From the NCBI RefSeq assembly GCF_002906165.1, contig NZ_PPCN01000022.1, forward strand, positions 1-60,986: DNA of 60,986 bases, written 5' to 3'. The notes under the pieces are model-generated. The model did not search any database and had not been told where the DNA came from. It saw only the letters and a list, made by a program, of their open reading frames with translations. This document shows positions 16,672 to 26,300 of the stretch, piece by piece. This DNA comes from Roseibium marinum (lineage in GTDB: Bacteria > Pseudomonadota > Alphaproteobacteria > Rhizobiales > Stappiaceae). A program made the translations under genes and the position numbers. Each line of letters opens with the position of its first letter. Position 1 is the first letter of the stretch.

Positions 16672-17583
16672 ATGGCGGGTGCATCTCCCATTGAACTTGC
16701 TCTGGGCCCTTGCCTGTTCAACTGGTCGGCGGACCGGCTTCTGGATTTCTACAAGCAGATCGCCGCTGAAGCGCCTGTTGATCGGGTCTACCTCGGTGAA
16801 GTCGTCTGCGGCAAACGTATGCCGTATAACGATCCCGTCTGGCCGGACGCCATCGCGGTCCTGACAAGCGCGGGCAAGGAGGTCGTGCTCTCGACACTCG
16901 CCCAGCCCGTCAACAAGCGGGAAAGGGACATTCTCGCGCAGCAGGCGGCCTATGACATGCCCATCGAAATCAACGACATGTCCATGGTGCCCGCCTGTCG
17001 CGACCGAACCTTCACCGCCGGTCCGTTCCTGAATATCTACAATGAAGCCAGTCTGGGCTTTCTGACGAACCGGGGGGCGGTAAGCTGGTGTCCGCCTGTC
17101 GAACTCCCGCTTGCCTCGATCCAGAAGATCGCCGCGCTTGTCCCGGAAGTCGACGTGGAACTCTTTGCCTTCGGCAGATTGCCGTTGGCGCTTTCTTCCC
17201 GTTGCTACCACGCAAGGGCACACGGTCTGCGCAAGGATTCATGCCAGTTCGTGTGTGAGAAGGACCCGGACGGGATGGACATTGCGACACTGGACGGCAC
17301 GCGTTTCCTGGCGGCAAACGGGATCCAGACCCTGTCCGATGCCTGTCACTATTCCGGGCTTTCCAGCGGGCAGCTGAAGGCAACAGGCATTAGGCGGCTG
17401 CGCCTGTCGCCACACTCACTCGGCATGGTCGAGGTCTTGACCGAATTCCGGACGTTTCTGGATGGCGGCATCGATGCGCAGGAGCTGGAAGCGCGCCTGA
17501 CCGCAATGAATCTGCCGGGTCCGCTGTGCAACGCTTATCTTTCTGGAGATCCGGGATGGAAGAAGACAGCCCTTCCTGCATAG
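16672..17583 (+). CDS. ubiV: UbiV, Fe-S U32-family partner of UbiU
   Basis: A 303-residue partner subunit of UbiU, required for oxygen-independent ring hydroxylation. One cluster cysteine lies near residue 46 (GEVVCGKRM). Three more sit as CX12CX3C in SSRCYHARAHGLRKDSCQFV, followed by the last cysteine, the exact spacing of characterised UbiV proteins. The gene begins three bases after ubiU and overlaps the start of the next small gene, so the operon is tightly packed. Confidence 0.93.
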   Translation: MAGASPIELALGPCLFNWSADRLLDFYKQIAAEAPVDRVYLGEVVCGKRMPYNDPVWPDAIAVLTSAGKEVVLSTLAQPVNKRERDILAQQAAYDMPIEINDMSMVPACRDRTFTAGPFLNIYNEASLGFLTNRGAVSWCPPVELPLASIQKIAALVPEVDVELFAFGRLPLALSSRCYHARAHGLRKDSCQFVCEKDPDGMDIATLDGTRFLAANGIQTLSDACHYSGLSSGQLKATGIRRLRLSPHSLGMVEVLTEFRTFLDGGIDAQELEARLTAMNLPGPLCNAYLSGDPGWKKTALPA

Positions 17584-17942
17584 CCGAAAACGGGGCGGAC
17601 GTGGACGAATCCTGCTGCGATGTGGTGGACCAGATCCACCGCGAACTGGCACGGCTCGACATGCCGTGCACCTGCAAGACACAGCTGGACCGCACGATCG
17701 TCGCGATCGAAGCCTGGCGAAAATTGAAACGGCAGAAGGAACTGATCCGGACAATCACCGCCGACTATGGACAGCTTGAGGCCGGTGTGGCGTTCATGTC
17801 GGAACTCGCCCGATTGGACGGGCAGTCGCTGAGCGCACAGGAAATGCACGACCATGCCGAGAGTTTGAAATTCCTTGCCGATCTTGCCGACCGCTGTGCG
17901 AGATATCTGACGGAGCTGGCAGGGATAACACCGTCCAGTTGA
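17556..17942 (+). CDS. Small cysteine-containing protein in the ubiTUV operon, unknown family
   Basis: I do not recognise a family. The predicted 128-residue protein starts at ATG 17556, inside the last 28 bases of ubiV, with GGAG upstream. The N-terminal third has clustered cysteines (CIAENG, ESCCDV, PCTCK); the rest is helical and charged, with heptad-like stretches around EAWRKLKRQKELIRTI and ESLKFLADLADRC. No membrane segment or signal peptide is seen. The overlap with ubiV argues for a real, co-translated gene, perhaps an accessory factor for the Fe-S proteins or quinone pathway, but that is guesswork. Confidence 0.6.
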   Translation: MEEDSPSCIAENGADVDESCCDVVDQIHRELARLDMPCTCKTQLDRTIVAIEAWRKLKRQKELIRTITADYGQLEAGVAFMSELARLDGQSLSAQEMHDHAESLKFLADLADRCARYLTELAGITPSS

Positions 17943-18089
17943 CCGGCGCAGCAAGGCTGTCACCGACCCCGCAGATCGGCGCATGCGGAGTCTCTCCGTT
18001 AATCGCGGACCTCCGGTATGTCTTTTCCCATCCAGGTCCGCTTGTTCAGGCTCTGCCGCGGATCAACCGTCGGCTCACAGGAGGACAGG

Positions 18090-18656
18090 TTGGACGACAA
18101 ACCCGACAATGCACCAGTTAACGCGCTGGAAACACTGCCCGGTGATCTCATCATGTGGGTCCTGATCGTCAGCGAGCTGCTGGTTTTCGGGGCGGGGCTC
18201 GCTGCTTTCCTGTCAGTCAGGATCACCGATCCATCCGGATTCTCCCTCGCGCAGGCACGGCTTTCACCGACCCTTGCCGGCATCAACACCATTGTCTTGA
18301 TCACCAGTGGATTTCTGGCGGCGCGCGCACTGAATCTGCGGCTACAGGCGCGACGATCTGCGGCGCGCTGGCATCTGGCCGGGGCCGGGGCACTGGGGGC
18401 GGTGTTCATGGCGCTCAAGGTCGACGAGTATCTGGAAAAGGCGGGAGAAGGCATTTCCACCGAGACCCATCCCTTTTTCACGTTCTACTACCTTCTGACG
18501 GGATTTCATGCTGCCCATATACTGGCCGGCATGGTCATTCTCGCTCTGGTCGCTTGGAAAGACGATCCGGGTGACATGGAGACGGGAACGGCTTTCTGGC
18601 ACATGGTCGATCTCGTCTGGGTGCTTTTGTTTCCGGTAATTTATCTTCTGGGATGA
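18090..18656 (+). CDS. norE: NorE-like heme-copper oxidase subunit III
   Basis: A 188-residue membrane protein of the cytochrome c oxidase subunit III family, NorE type, associated with nitric oxide reductase maturation or activity. About five membrane spans are visible. Conserved features are MWVLIVSELLVFGAG at the first span, ETHPFFTFYYLLTGFHAAHI in the middle and FWHMVDLVWVLLFPVIYLLG at the C-terminus. The start is taken as TTG 18090, because AGGAGGA is five bases upstream and the 24 residues before it are not NorE-like. Six bases separate it from norF. No norC or norB is in the window. Confidence 0.85.
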   Translation: MDDKPDNAPVNALETLPGDLIMWVLIVSELLVFGAGLAAFLSVRITDPSGFSLAQARLSPTLAGINTIVLITSGFLAARALNLRLQARRSAARWHLAGAGALGAVFMALKVDEYLEKAGEGISTETHPFFTFYYLLTGFHAAHILAGMVILALVAWKDDPGDMETGTAFWHMVDLVWVLLFPVIYLLG

Positions 18657-18662
18657 CCTGCG

Positions 18663-18935
18663 ATGATCCATGATGCAACGACACGTGCCTGGGTGACGCT
18701 CATGGTCCTGAGCGGGGCGTCCGTGTTGGTTGCCCTGACGGGCGGCGCGAGTTTTGGCGGTAGTGTTGCCGGCGCCTTGATCCTGTTGTTTGCCTGGATG
18801 AAGGCGCGGGTCATCCTGGCCCGCTATCTCGGTCTCTGGCGGGCGCCCGCCTGGCTGAGCGGCTTCAACTGGGTATTGGGTCTATACTGCATGCTGCTGC
18901 TCGGGCTTTTTCTGGCCCCGGATTTCATCCGGTAG
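18663..18935 (+). CDS. norF: NorF-like membrane protein (oxidase subunit IV type)
   Basis: A 90-residue protein with three hydrophobic segments, resembling the subunit IV/NorF family. The motif AWMKARVILARYLGLWRAPAW, split between the second and third spans, is typical. NorF accompanies NorE in several denitrifiers, where the pair boosts NO reductase activity. The gene follows norE by six bases and so belongs to the same transcript. Confidence 0.78.
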   Translation: MIHDATTRAWVTLMVLSGASVLVALTGGASFGGSVAGALILLFAWMKARVILARYLGLWRAPAWLSGFNWVLGLYCMLLLGLFLAPDFIR

Positions 18936-19008
18936 AAGCCGCTGGCACCTGCGGCGGCGGATCTAGCGCGCGCTGTCCGGGACCGCAAGCAGGCTGTGAC
19001 GTCTCTGA

Positions 19009-19713
19009 TCATCCCTTGTGCCAGGCTTCGACGGGATCTTCCTCGGAAAAGGTACGCAACCGTTCAATATCGTCGATTTCCGCGTGGTTGCGGTTAATGC
19101 GCACTCCAGCGGACTTGAGGCGGGCGAAGGAGCGCGACAGGCTTTCAGGTTTCATGCCCAAACGGCCGGCGATCAGGAACTTGTCGTAGGGGAGAGTAAC
19201 CTCACACTGTCCTGTTTCCTGTTCGCATAATTCCAGAAGGAATTCTGCAACGCGTTGTGGGCCGGTCTGGGCCTTGAGCTGTTCCAGTTGCGAGACGAGC
19301 GAATGCAGATGGGCAAAGGTGGATGCTATCATGGAGACGGCGATCTCCGGTTCCTTGCGCATGGCTTCCAGCAGGGCGATGCTCGGGATGCGCATGACCT
19401 CGCAGGACGTCACCGCTTCGGCCGAAACCGGATAGGCCAGGCCGCGGAAGGCAACCGCCTCACCGAAGCTTTCACCTTTCGTGAACACGTTCACGATGGC
19501 TTCGCCGCCGTTCGGTGAAATCCTATAAAGCTTCACCCAGCCATCCATCACGATGTGAATTGCCTGAGCCGTTTCACCCTGCAGGAACAGGGTTTCCCCC
19601 CTATCATAGTCCGACCAGCTAGACATGTTGAGCACCATTTCCCGGATCTGTTCCGGAAAACTCTTCAGCAACAACGAGTTCCGGGCAATCTTACTCTGGC
19701 GTTCGTTCGGCAT
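19009..19713 (-). CDS. Crp/FNR-family regulator, DNR-like
   Basis: A 234-residue Crp-family protein: sensor barrel with GETLFLQGETAQAIHIVMDG (about residues 38-57), dimer helix (STFAHLHSLVSQLEQL) and winged helix with LGMKPESLSRSFARLKSAGV. The ESLSR helix reads TTGAC/TTGAT half sites. The FNR cysteine cluster is lacking, which points to the DNR/NnrR group of heme-based NO sensors or a related class. The ATG at 19713 gives the usual length; the frame stays open to 19809 with other ATGs but without a better ribosome site. It is convergent with norEF and divergent from narK. It differs clearly from the regulator at 7507, so the island has two. Confidence 0.85.
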   Translation of the reverse strand: MPNERQSKIARNSLLLKSFPEQIREMVLNMSSWSDYDRGETLFLQGETAQAIHIVMDGWVKLYRISPNGGEAIVNVFTKGESFGEAVAFRGLAYPVSAEAVTSCEVMRIPSIALLEAMRKEPEIAVSMIASTFAHLHSLVSQLEQLKAQTGPQRVAEFLLELCEQETGQCEVTLPYDKFLIAGRLGMKPESLSRSFARLKSAGVRINRNHAEIDDIERLRTFSEEDPVEAWHKG

Positions 19714-20417
19714 TCCTTCTGACCCTTTCAGTCCACGCGACGGAATAGGCATGAGACATATAGTGATTTTGCACAATAGGTGAGTGCGGCCACCCACGAT
19801 GATCCACACGTTGGTCCTTGGCCCGACCCCACTGTTGGCGATATCCGTGTCGGAGCTTTCCGCCAGCGCGGCCCGCCGCGCTTACGCCCTTCCATCCGGC
19901 GGTCTGCCGCACGGTCGAAGGTCAGAAATATATGGTTTCAACGGCTCGGCGGATGTCAGGCGGCGCGCCGGCAATCACCGTTTCCGGTTGCCCGGACGCT
20001 GAAGAGAGTTTCTGGCGGAGCCTGAAACGAGCCCTGGAAAGTGGCCGAAACCGCCGTGCGGATCAAAGGCGACCATATATCCCGTCTGGACGATTTCACG
20101 GCAATGATGTCAACATGCAAATATTGTCTCGCAAGCGCAAAAAAATGCATCACCATGAAAATACACTTCGTTTAGGCGCAGTCGAGATCTAGCAGAAGGG
20201 GAGTATATTTTGTTTTATGTGGCCAAAAATAGTTTTATAGCGTCCAATTTCCGGCAGAATTTCTTCTAGATTCAGATAAAAATTAAATAAAAACTTTATT
20301 TTCTCGCTGAGAAGGGTGTGTATATAAATATTTGCAAGTAAAATGGCCTGTCAAGCTTATTCGCGATACGAACCCGGAACGGGTTACTTTCAGATATGCT
20401 AAAGATCAATCCACATC

Positions 20418-20431
20418 TTGATAAATATCAA
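20418..20431. promoter_or_regulatory. FNR box, distal to narK
   Basis: A perfect dyad TTGATaaatATCAA lies about 200 bases before the narK start in AT-rich DNA. It is identical in half-site sequence to the proximal box at 20532. Confidence 0.7.
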
Positions 20432-20531
20432 GAAATTAATTGATCTGTATTCTGTTTGGCTTGATATTTTGACGCGTTCAGATCGACATGTTTGTCCGTA
20501 TCATTTGTTTTGCTGCGTTTCTTGAAACATC

Positions 20532-20545
20532 TTGATCCAAATCAA
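20532..20545. promoter_or_regulatory. FNR box, proximal to narK
   Basis: A perfect dyad TTGATccaaATCAA is centred about 90 bases before the narK ATG. This leaves room for activation at -41.5 with a leader near 50 bases, so it is the likely main anaerobic switch of the narKGHJI operon. Confidence 0.72.
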
Positions 20546-20628
20546 GAATTGACGGTCCTGAAGTCCTCAATCTCGTCAACGTGCTTGAAAAGAGCATGTC
20601 GCACACGCAGACGCGAGGAGGCAAATTC

Positions 20629-23346
20629 ATGGACAGTACCGGGACCGTCCGCGCCACGGATCAGAACAGGGCACTTGGACTGAGTACAATCGCATTTACG
20701 GCGTGTTTCGCTGTCTGGACGATTTTCTCGATCATCGGTGTCGCCATCAAGGCGGAATTGGGGCTGAACGATACCGAGTTCGGTCTGCTCGTTGCCACCC
20801 CGATCCTGACCGGGTCCGTTACGCGCCTGTTCCTGGGTGTCTGGACTGAGAAATATGGTGGAAGGCTGGTCTTTTCGACGCAGATGCTCCTGACGGCTCT
20901 GGCCACCTGGGCACTCACACTGGCAGACAGCTACGTCATGTATCTGATTGCCGCCTTGGGCATCGGCCTTGCGGGCGGCTCGTTCATCATTGGTGTGGCC
21001 TACGTCTCGCGCTGGTACGACGCAGGCCGTCAGGGCACGGCGCTTGGCATTTTCGGAGCCGGCAATGTGGGCGCTGCGGTGACAAAGTTTGTCGCCCCCT
21101 TCGTGATGGTCGCTTTTGGCTGGCACGGTGTGGCCTATGCCTGGGCTGCGGGTCTGGCCATCATGGGCGTGCTGTTCTTTCTTCTGGCAAAAGACGATCC
21201 CGAACTGGTCGCGCGTCGCCAATCCGGTGTTAGAGCGCCGTCTCTGGCCGAACAGTTTGCGCCCCTGAAGAATCTTCAGGTCTGGCGCTTCTCGCTTTAC
21301 TACTTCTTCGCGTTTGGCGCCTTTGTCGCGCTGGCCTTGTGGCTGCCGCACTATCTGATCGACGTCTATAGCGTGAGTATCGAGACAGCGGGCATGGCGG
21401 CAGCGACTTTCAGCCTTGCGGCGTCAGTCTTTCGCGCTTACGGCGGGAAGCTGTCGGATCAATTCGGTGCGCGCAGGGTCATGTATTGGAGCCTTGGGTT
21501 CTCGACGCTTCTGCTGTTCATGCTGTCCTACCCGGCGACGGATTACGTAATCCAGGGACGGAACGGTCCGATCGCGTTTTCAACAAGCATGGGCTTCTGG
21601 CCCTTCGTCATGCTTTTGTTCGCCTTGGGGTTCTTCATGAGCCTCGGCAAGGCAGCGGTCTTCAAACACATCCCGGTATATTACCCCCAACATGTTGGGG
21701 CAGTCGGTGGTCTTGTCGGGATGATCGGCGGACTGGGCGGCTTCGTCCTGCCCATCGTGTTCGGCACGGTGCTGGACCTGACCGGGGTCTACACCTCCTG
21801 TTTTGCTCTGTTGTTCTTGCTGGTTGGAACTGCACTCGTCTGGATGCACTTTGCGGTCCAGCTGATGGAACGTGAGGCACACGGCGTGTCGCGCGATGCG
21901 CTGCCCGAACTGGCTGAACTTGACCGGTTCCCCCTGCCTGAAAGCGCCGGGGCGCGCCACACACTTGAGGAATGGGTGCCCGAAAATGCAGCCTTCTGGC
22001 AGGCTAGGGGCCGACGTATCGCCCGGCGCAACCTGTGGATTTCCATACCGGCGCTGTTGCTGGCCTTCTCGGTCTGGATGGTCTGGTCGATGGTGGTGGC
22101 AAAACTTCCGGCAATCGGGTTCGACTTCACCACGACCCAGCTGTTCTGGCTGGCGGCGTTGCCGGGCCTGTCCGGGGCGACGCTGCGGATCTTCTACAGC
22201 TTCATGGTGCCGATTTTCGGCGGACGGCTGTGGACGACACTTTCGACGGCATCGCTGCTGTTGCCCGCGATGGGCATCGGCTATGCCGTGCAGGATCCCG
22301 AGACGCCATATCTTATCTTCCTGGTTCTGGCGCTGCTGTGCGGCCTGGGCGGCGGCAACTTCGCGTCGTCGATGGCCAATATCGCCTTTTTCTTTCCGAA
22401 GGCCGAAAAGGGCAACGCTCTGGCACTGAATGCAGGCTTGGGCAACCTTGGCGTTTCGGTGATGCAGTTCCTGGTGCCGCTAGTCATCACGGTGGGGGTG
22501 TTCGGGGCGATGGCCGGTTCACCGGTTACGCTGGAGGACGGCAGCCAGCTCTGGATGCAGAACGCAGGCTTCGTCTGGGTGCCATTCATCCTCGTTTCAA
22601 CAATCGCTGCATGGCTCGGGATGAACGACATCGCCGATGCCAAGGCCAGCTTCCGCGAACAGGCGATTATTTTCACCCGCAAGCACAACTGGCTGATGTG
22701 TATCCTCTATACCGGCACATTCGGCAGTTTCATCGGCTATTCGGCGGGCTTTCCGCTGCTGACCCGGCTTGCCTTCCCCGAAGTGAACGCACTGCAATTT
22801 GTGTTCCTGGGGCCGCTGGTGGGGGCACTGAGCCGTGCCGCCACCGGGTGGGTGTCCGACCGGTTCGGCGGCGGGCGTGTCACCCTGTGGGTCTTTGTCG
22901 GGATGATCGTCGCGGTCTTTGGTGTCATCACCTCACTGGGAGCGGGCAGCTTCACGGCGTTCTTTGCCTGCTTCATGGCGCTGTTCTTCCTGACCGGAGT
23001 CGGCAACGCCTCCACCTTCCAGATGATTCCTGCGATCATGGGGCGCGAAGTGCCTCGCCTGATGCCGGAACTGGATGCGGCCGAAAGTCGTCGCCAGGCG
23101 GAACGCGAAAGCGCCGCGATCATCGCCTTCACATCCGCCATCGCCGCTTACGGGGCGTTCTTCATCCCGCAAGCTTATGGCACGTCGATCGCGATGACGG
23201 GTTCCGCTGTCGGGGCGCTGTGGGGCTTTCTGGTCTTCTACGCGATCTGCCTTGTGCTGACCTGGGTCTACTACACACGACCAGGCGGGCTTCTCCATGA
23301 CATCGAACGCGGTCGCGGTCCTGCCGCTGCCCAACCGGCCGAATAG
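20629..23346 (+). CDS. narK: NarK1-NarK2 fusion nitrate/nitrite transporter
   Basis: A 905-residue protein made of two complete major facilitator domains (about residues 12-430 and 465-900), some 24 membrane spans in all. The first half resembles NarK1-type nitrate/proton symporters (GLAGGSFIIGVAYVSRWYD and NVGAAVTKF). The second resembles NarK2-type nitrate/nitrite antiporters (GLGGGNFASSMANIAFFFPK and LGNLGVSVMQF). The same natural fusion is known in Paracoccus, where it brings nitrate to cytoplasmic NarG and exports nitrite. The ATG at 20629 follows GAGGAGG. Thirteen bases separate it from narG, so one nar operon is likely, controlled by the two FNR boxes. Confidence 0.93.
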   Translation: MDSTGTVRATDQNRALGLSTIAFTACFAVWTIFSIIGVAIKAELGLNDTEFGLLVATPILTGSVTRLFLGVWTEKYGGRLVFSTQMLLTALATWALTLADSYVMYLIAALGIGLAGGSFIIGVAYVSRWYDAGRQGTALGIFGAGNVGAAVTKFVAPFVMVAFGWHGVAYAWAAGLAIMGVLFFLLAKDDPELVARRQSGVRAPSLAEQFAPLKNLQVWRFSLYYFFAFGAFVALALWLPHYLIDVYSVSIETAGMAAATFSLAASVFRAYGGKLSDQFGARRVMYWSLGFSTLLLFMLSYPATDYVIQGRNGPIAFSTSMGFWPFVMLLFALGFFMSLGKAAVFKHIPVYYPQHVGAVGGLVGMIGGLGGFVLPIVFGTVLDLTGVYTSCFALLFLLVGTALVWMHFAVQLMEREAHGVSRDALPELAELDRFPLPESAGARHTLEEWVPENAAFWQARGRRIARRNLWISIPALLLAFSVWMVWSMVVAKLPAIGFDFTTTQLFWLAALPGLSGATLRIFYSFMVPIFGGRLWTTLSTASLLLPAMGIGYAVQDPETPYLIFLVLALLCGLGGGNFASSMANIAFFFPKAEKGNALALNAGLGNLGVSVMQFLVPLVITVGVFGAMAGSPVTLEDGSQLWMQNAGFVWVPFILVSTIAAWLGMNDIADAKASFREQAIIFTRKHNWLMCILYTGTFGSFIGYSAGFPLLTRLAFPEVNALQFVFLGPLVGALSRAATGWVSDRFGGGRVTLWVFVGMIVAVFGVITSLGAGSFTAFFACFMALFFLTGVGNASTFQMIPAIMGREVPRLMPELDAAESRRQAERESAAIIAFTSAIAAYGAFFIPQAYGTSIAMTGSAVGALWGFLVFYAICLVLTWVYYTRPGGLLHDIERGRGPAAAQPAE

Positions 23347-23359
23347 GAAAGGAAACACC

Positions 23360-26300
23360 ATGAGCCATCTGCTCGACAGATTGAACTTTCTTCAGCCCAA
23401 GGAGCTCGAACAGTTTTCGGATGGCTACGGGCAGGTAACTCGTGAAAGCCGCGATTGGGAGGATACGTACCGCAACCGCTGGCGGCACGACAAGATCGTG
23501 CGGTCCACTCACGGGGTGAACTGCACCGGCTCGTGCAGCTGGAAGATCTATGTCAAGTCCGGCATCGTGACCTGGGAAACCCAGCAGACCGACTACCCCC
23601 GCACCCGCGCGGATCTGCCCAATCACGAGCCTCGCGGCTGTGCGCGGGGGGCAAGCTACAGCTGGTATCTGTATTCCGCCAACCGGGTGAAAAATCCGCT
23701 GGTGCGCGGCCGGCTGATGAAGATCTGGCGCGACATGCGCAAGACGATGGGCCCGACCGAAGCCTGGACCAAGCTGCAGGCAGACCCGATCCTGCGCGCC
23801 TCCTATGTCGAGACCCGTGGCAAGGGCGGGTTCGTGCGCGCCACCTGGGACGAGGCGACCGAGATTACCGCCGCCGCCAATGCCTATACCGCCAAGACCT
23901 GGGGCCCCGACCGGGTGTTCGGCTTTTCGCCGATTCCTGCCATGTCGATGGTCAGCTACGCCGCAGGCGCGCGCTACCTCAGCCTTCTGGGTGGCACCTG
24001 CCTGAGCTTTTATGACTGGTATTGTGACCTGCCGCCTGCTTCCCCGATGACCTGGGGGGAACAGACTGATGTGCCCGAAAGTGCCGACTGGTATAACGCT
24101 GGCTTTCTGCTGCTGTGGGGCTCGAACGTGCCGCAGACAAGGACGCCGGATGCGCATTTCTATACGGAAGTGCGCTACAAGGGCACTAAATCTGCCGTGG
24201 TCTCGCCGGACTATTCCGAGGCGGCGAAGTTTGGCGATGTGTGGCTAAACGCCCGGCAAGGCACAGATGCAGCCTTGGCCATGGCCTTCGGTCATGTGAT
24301 GCTGCGGGAATTCCATCTGGATCGCCAGGTCGATTATTTCGAGGACTATACCCGCAGGTATTCCGACTTTCCAATGCTGGTCAGACTGGAGGAACAGGAC
24401 GGCAAGCTGGTTCCCGGTCGGTTCCTGCGCGCCGACGATCTGGACGACAAGCTGGGGGAGGCCAATAACCCCGAATGGAAAACCGTGGCCTACGACGAAC
24501 TGACCAATGGGGTGGTCGCGCCAAACGGGTCGGTCGGGTATCGCTGGGGCCAGAACGGCGTCTGGAATCTTGAGGAGAAAGCGCAAGAGGCCAAAATCCG
24601 CCTTCAGAAGAGCTTTGTGCTGGAGGACGACCACGACGAGGTTCTTGGCGTCGACTTTCCCTATTTCGGTGGCATGGCCGTTGGTCAGTTCGCCACCAAT
24701 GCCGATCACCCGGATGTTCTGACGCGCAACGTTCCGGTCAAGGAGATCGCGACGAAAGACGGCAAGGTCAGGGTGGCGACCGTGTTCGATCTTTTCTGCG
24801 CCAATTACGGCCTTGATCGCGGACTGGGTGGTGACTGGGTCACGAATGATTTTGCCAACGACATGCCCGGCACACCTGCCTGGGCGGAAAAGATCACCGG
24901 CGTGAAGGCCGACAAGATCATCCATGTCGCGCGCGAATTCGCATCCAATGCGGAAAAGACCCAGGGCAAATCCATGGTGATCCTCGGTGCAGGGATCAAC
25001 CATTGGTATCACATGGACATGTCCTATCGCGGCATCATCAACATGCTGGTGATGTGCGGTTGCGTCGGTCAATCCGGTGGCGGCTGGGCGCATTACGTGG
25101 GGCAGGAAAAGCTGCGTCCGCAGACCGGCTGGCTGCCGCTGTGCTTCGCGCTGGACTGGAACCGCCCGCCGCGCCAGATGAACGGCACCAGCGCGTTTTA
25201 TGCCCATACCGACCAATGGCGGTATGAAAAGATGACTGTAAGGGACATTCTGTCGCCAACAGCCCCTGAAGGCGACTGGGACATTTCCATGATCGACTAC
25301 AACATCCGTGCCGAACGGATGGGGTGGCTGCCCTCCGCGCCGCAGTTGAAAACCAATCCGCTGGAGGTGGCCAAAGCCGCAAAGGCGGCGGGGAAGGACA
25401 TTCCGGCCTACGTCGCAGAGAAGTTGAAATCCGGCGATTTGCAGATGTCCTGCGAAGATCCCGATGCGCCGGAGAACTGGCCCCGAAACATGTTTGTCTG
25501 GCGCTCCAACCTGCTTGGGTCCAGCGGCAAGGGGCACGAATACTTCCTCAAGCACTTGCTCGGAACCGACCATGGTGTCCTGGGTGAGGATCTGGGTGAA
25601 GAAGGCGGCCAGATGCCGAAGGAGGCGGTCTGGCACAAGGACGCGCCGCGCGGGAAACTGGACCTGCTGGTGACCATCGACTTCAGAATGTCCACCACTG
25701 CGGTCTATTCCGACATCGTTCTGCCCACGGCGTCTTGGTACGAAAAGGACGACATGAACACATCGGACATGCACCCGTTCATCCACCCGCTTCAAGCGGC
25801 GGTCGATCCGGCTTACGAATCCAAATCCGACTGGGAAATCTTCAAGTCTCTCGCCAGGAAACTGCAGGACATCACACCCGGCTATCTCGGCAGGGAGATG
25901 GACGTTGTGGCCGTGCCGACGTTGCACGATACGCCGTCCGAGCTTGCTCAGGATCAGGTGAAAGACTGGAAAAAGGACGAATGTGATCTGATCCCGGGCA
26001 AGACCGCGCCCAATTACGTGCCCGTCGAACGCGACTATACCGCGATCTATGACCGCTTTGTCACGCTTGGCCCTCTCATGGACAAACTTGGCAATGGGGG
26101 CAAGGGGATCACCTGGAACACCGAGGATGAGGTCGAAAACCTTGGCGACCTGAATGGGCGCCAGTTGGATGGGCCCGCGACAGGCCGCCCCAGGATCGAC
26201 ACCGGCATCGACGCCTGCGAGACGATCCTGATGCTGGCGCCCGAGACCAACGGGGAAGTTGCGGTCAAGGCCTGGCAGTCGCTGGAAAAGGTGACCGGGC

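Larger units (their letters stand above)
19714..20628. promoter_or_regulatory. Long control region between the DNR-like gene and narK
   Basis: About 900 bases without a supported gene. The left half (19810-20100) is GC-rich with short meaningless frames. The right half (20190-20530) is strikingly AT-rich and holds two perfect FNR boxes, 114 bases apart, before narK. Such spacing and AT-richness suit bending-protein sites, but I could not assign IHF or NarL-type sites with confidence. GAGGAGG precedes narK. Confidence 0.6.

Noticed and set aside
15421..17223. A 600-codon minus-strand frame opposite ubiT, ubiU and ubiV
   Set aside because: The plus-strand genes have full family motifs including all Fe-S cysteines. 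The antisense frame is explained by GC-rich third positions.
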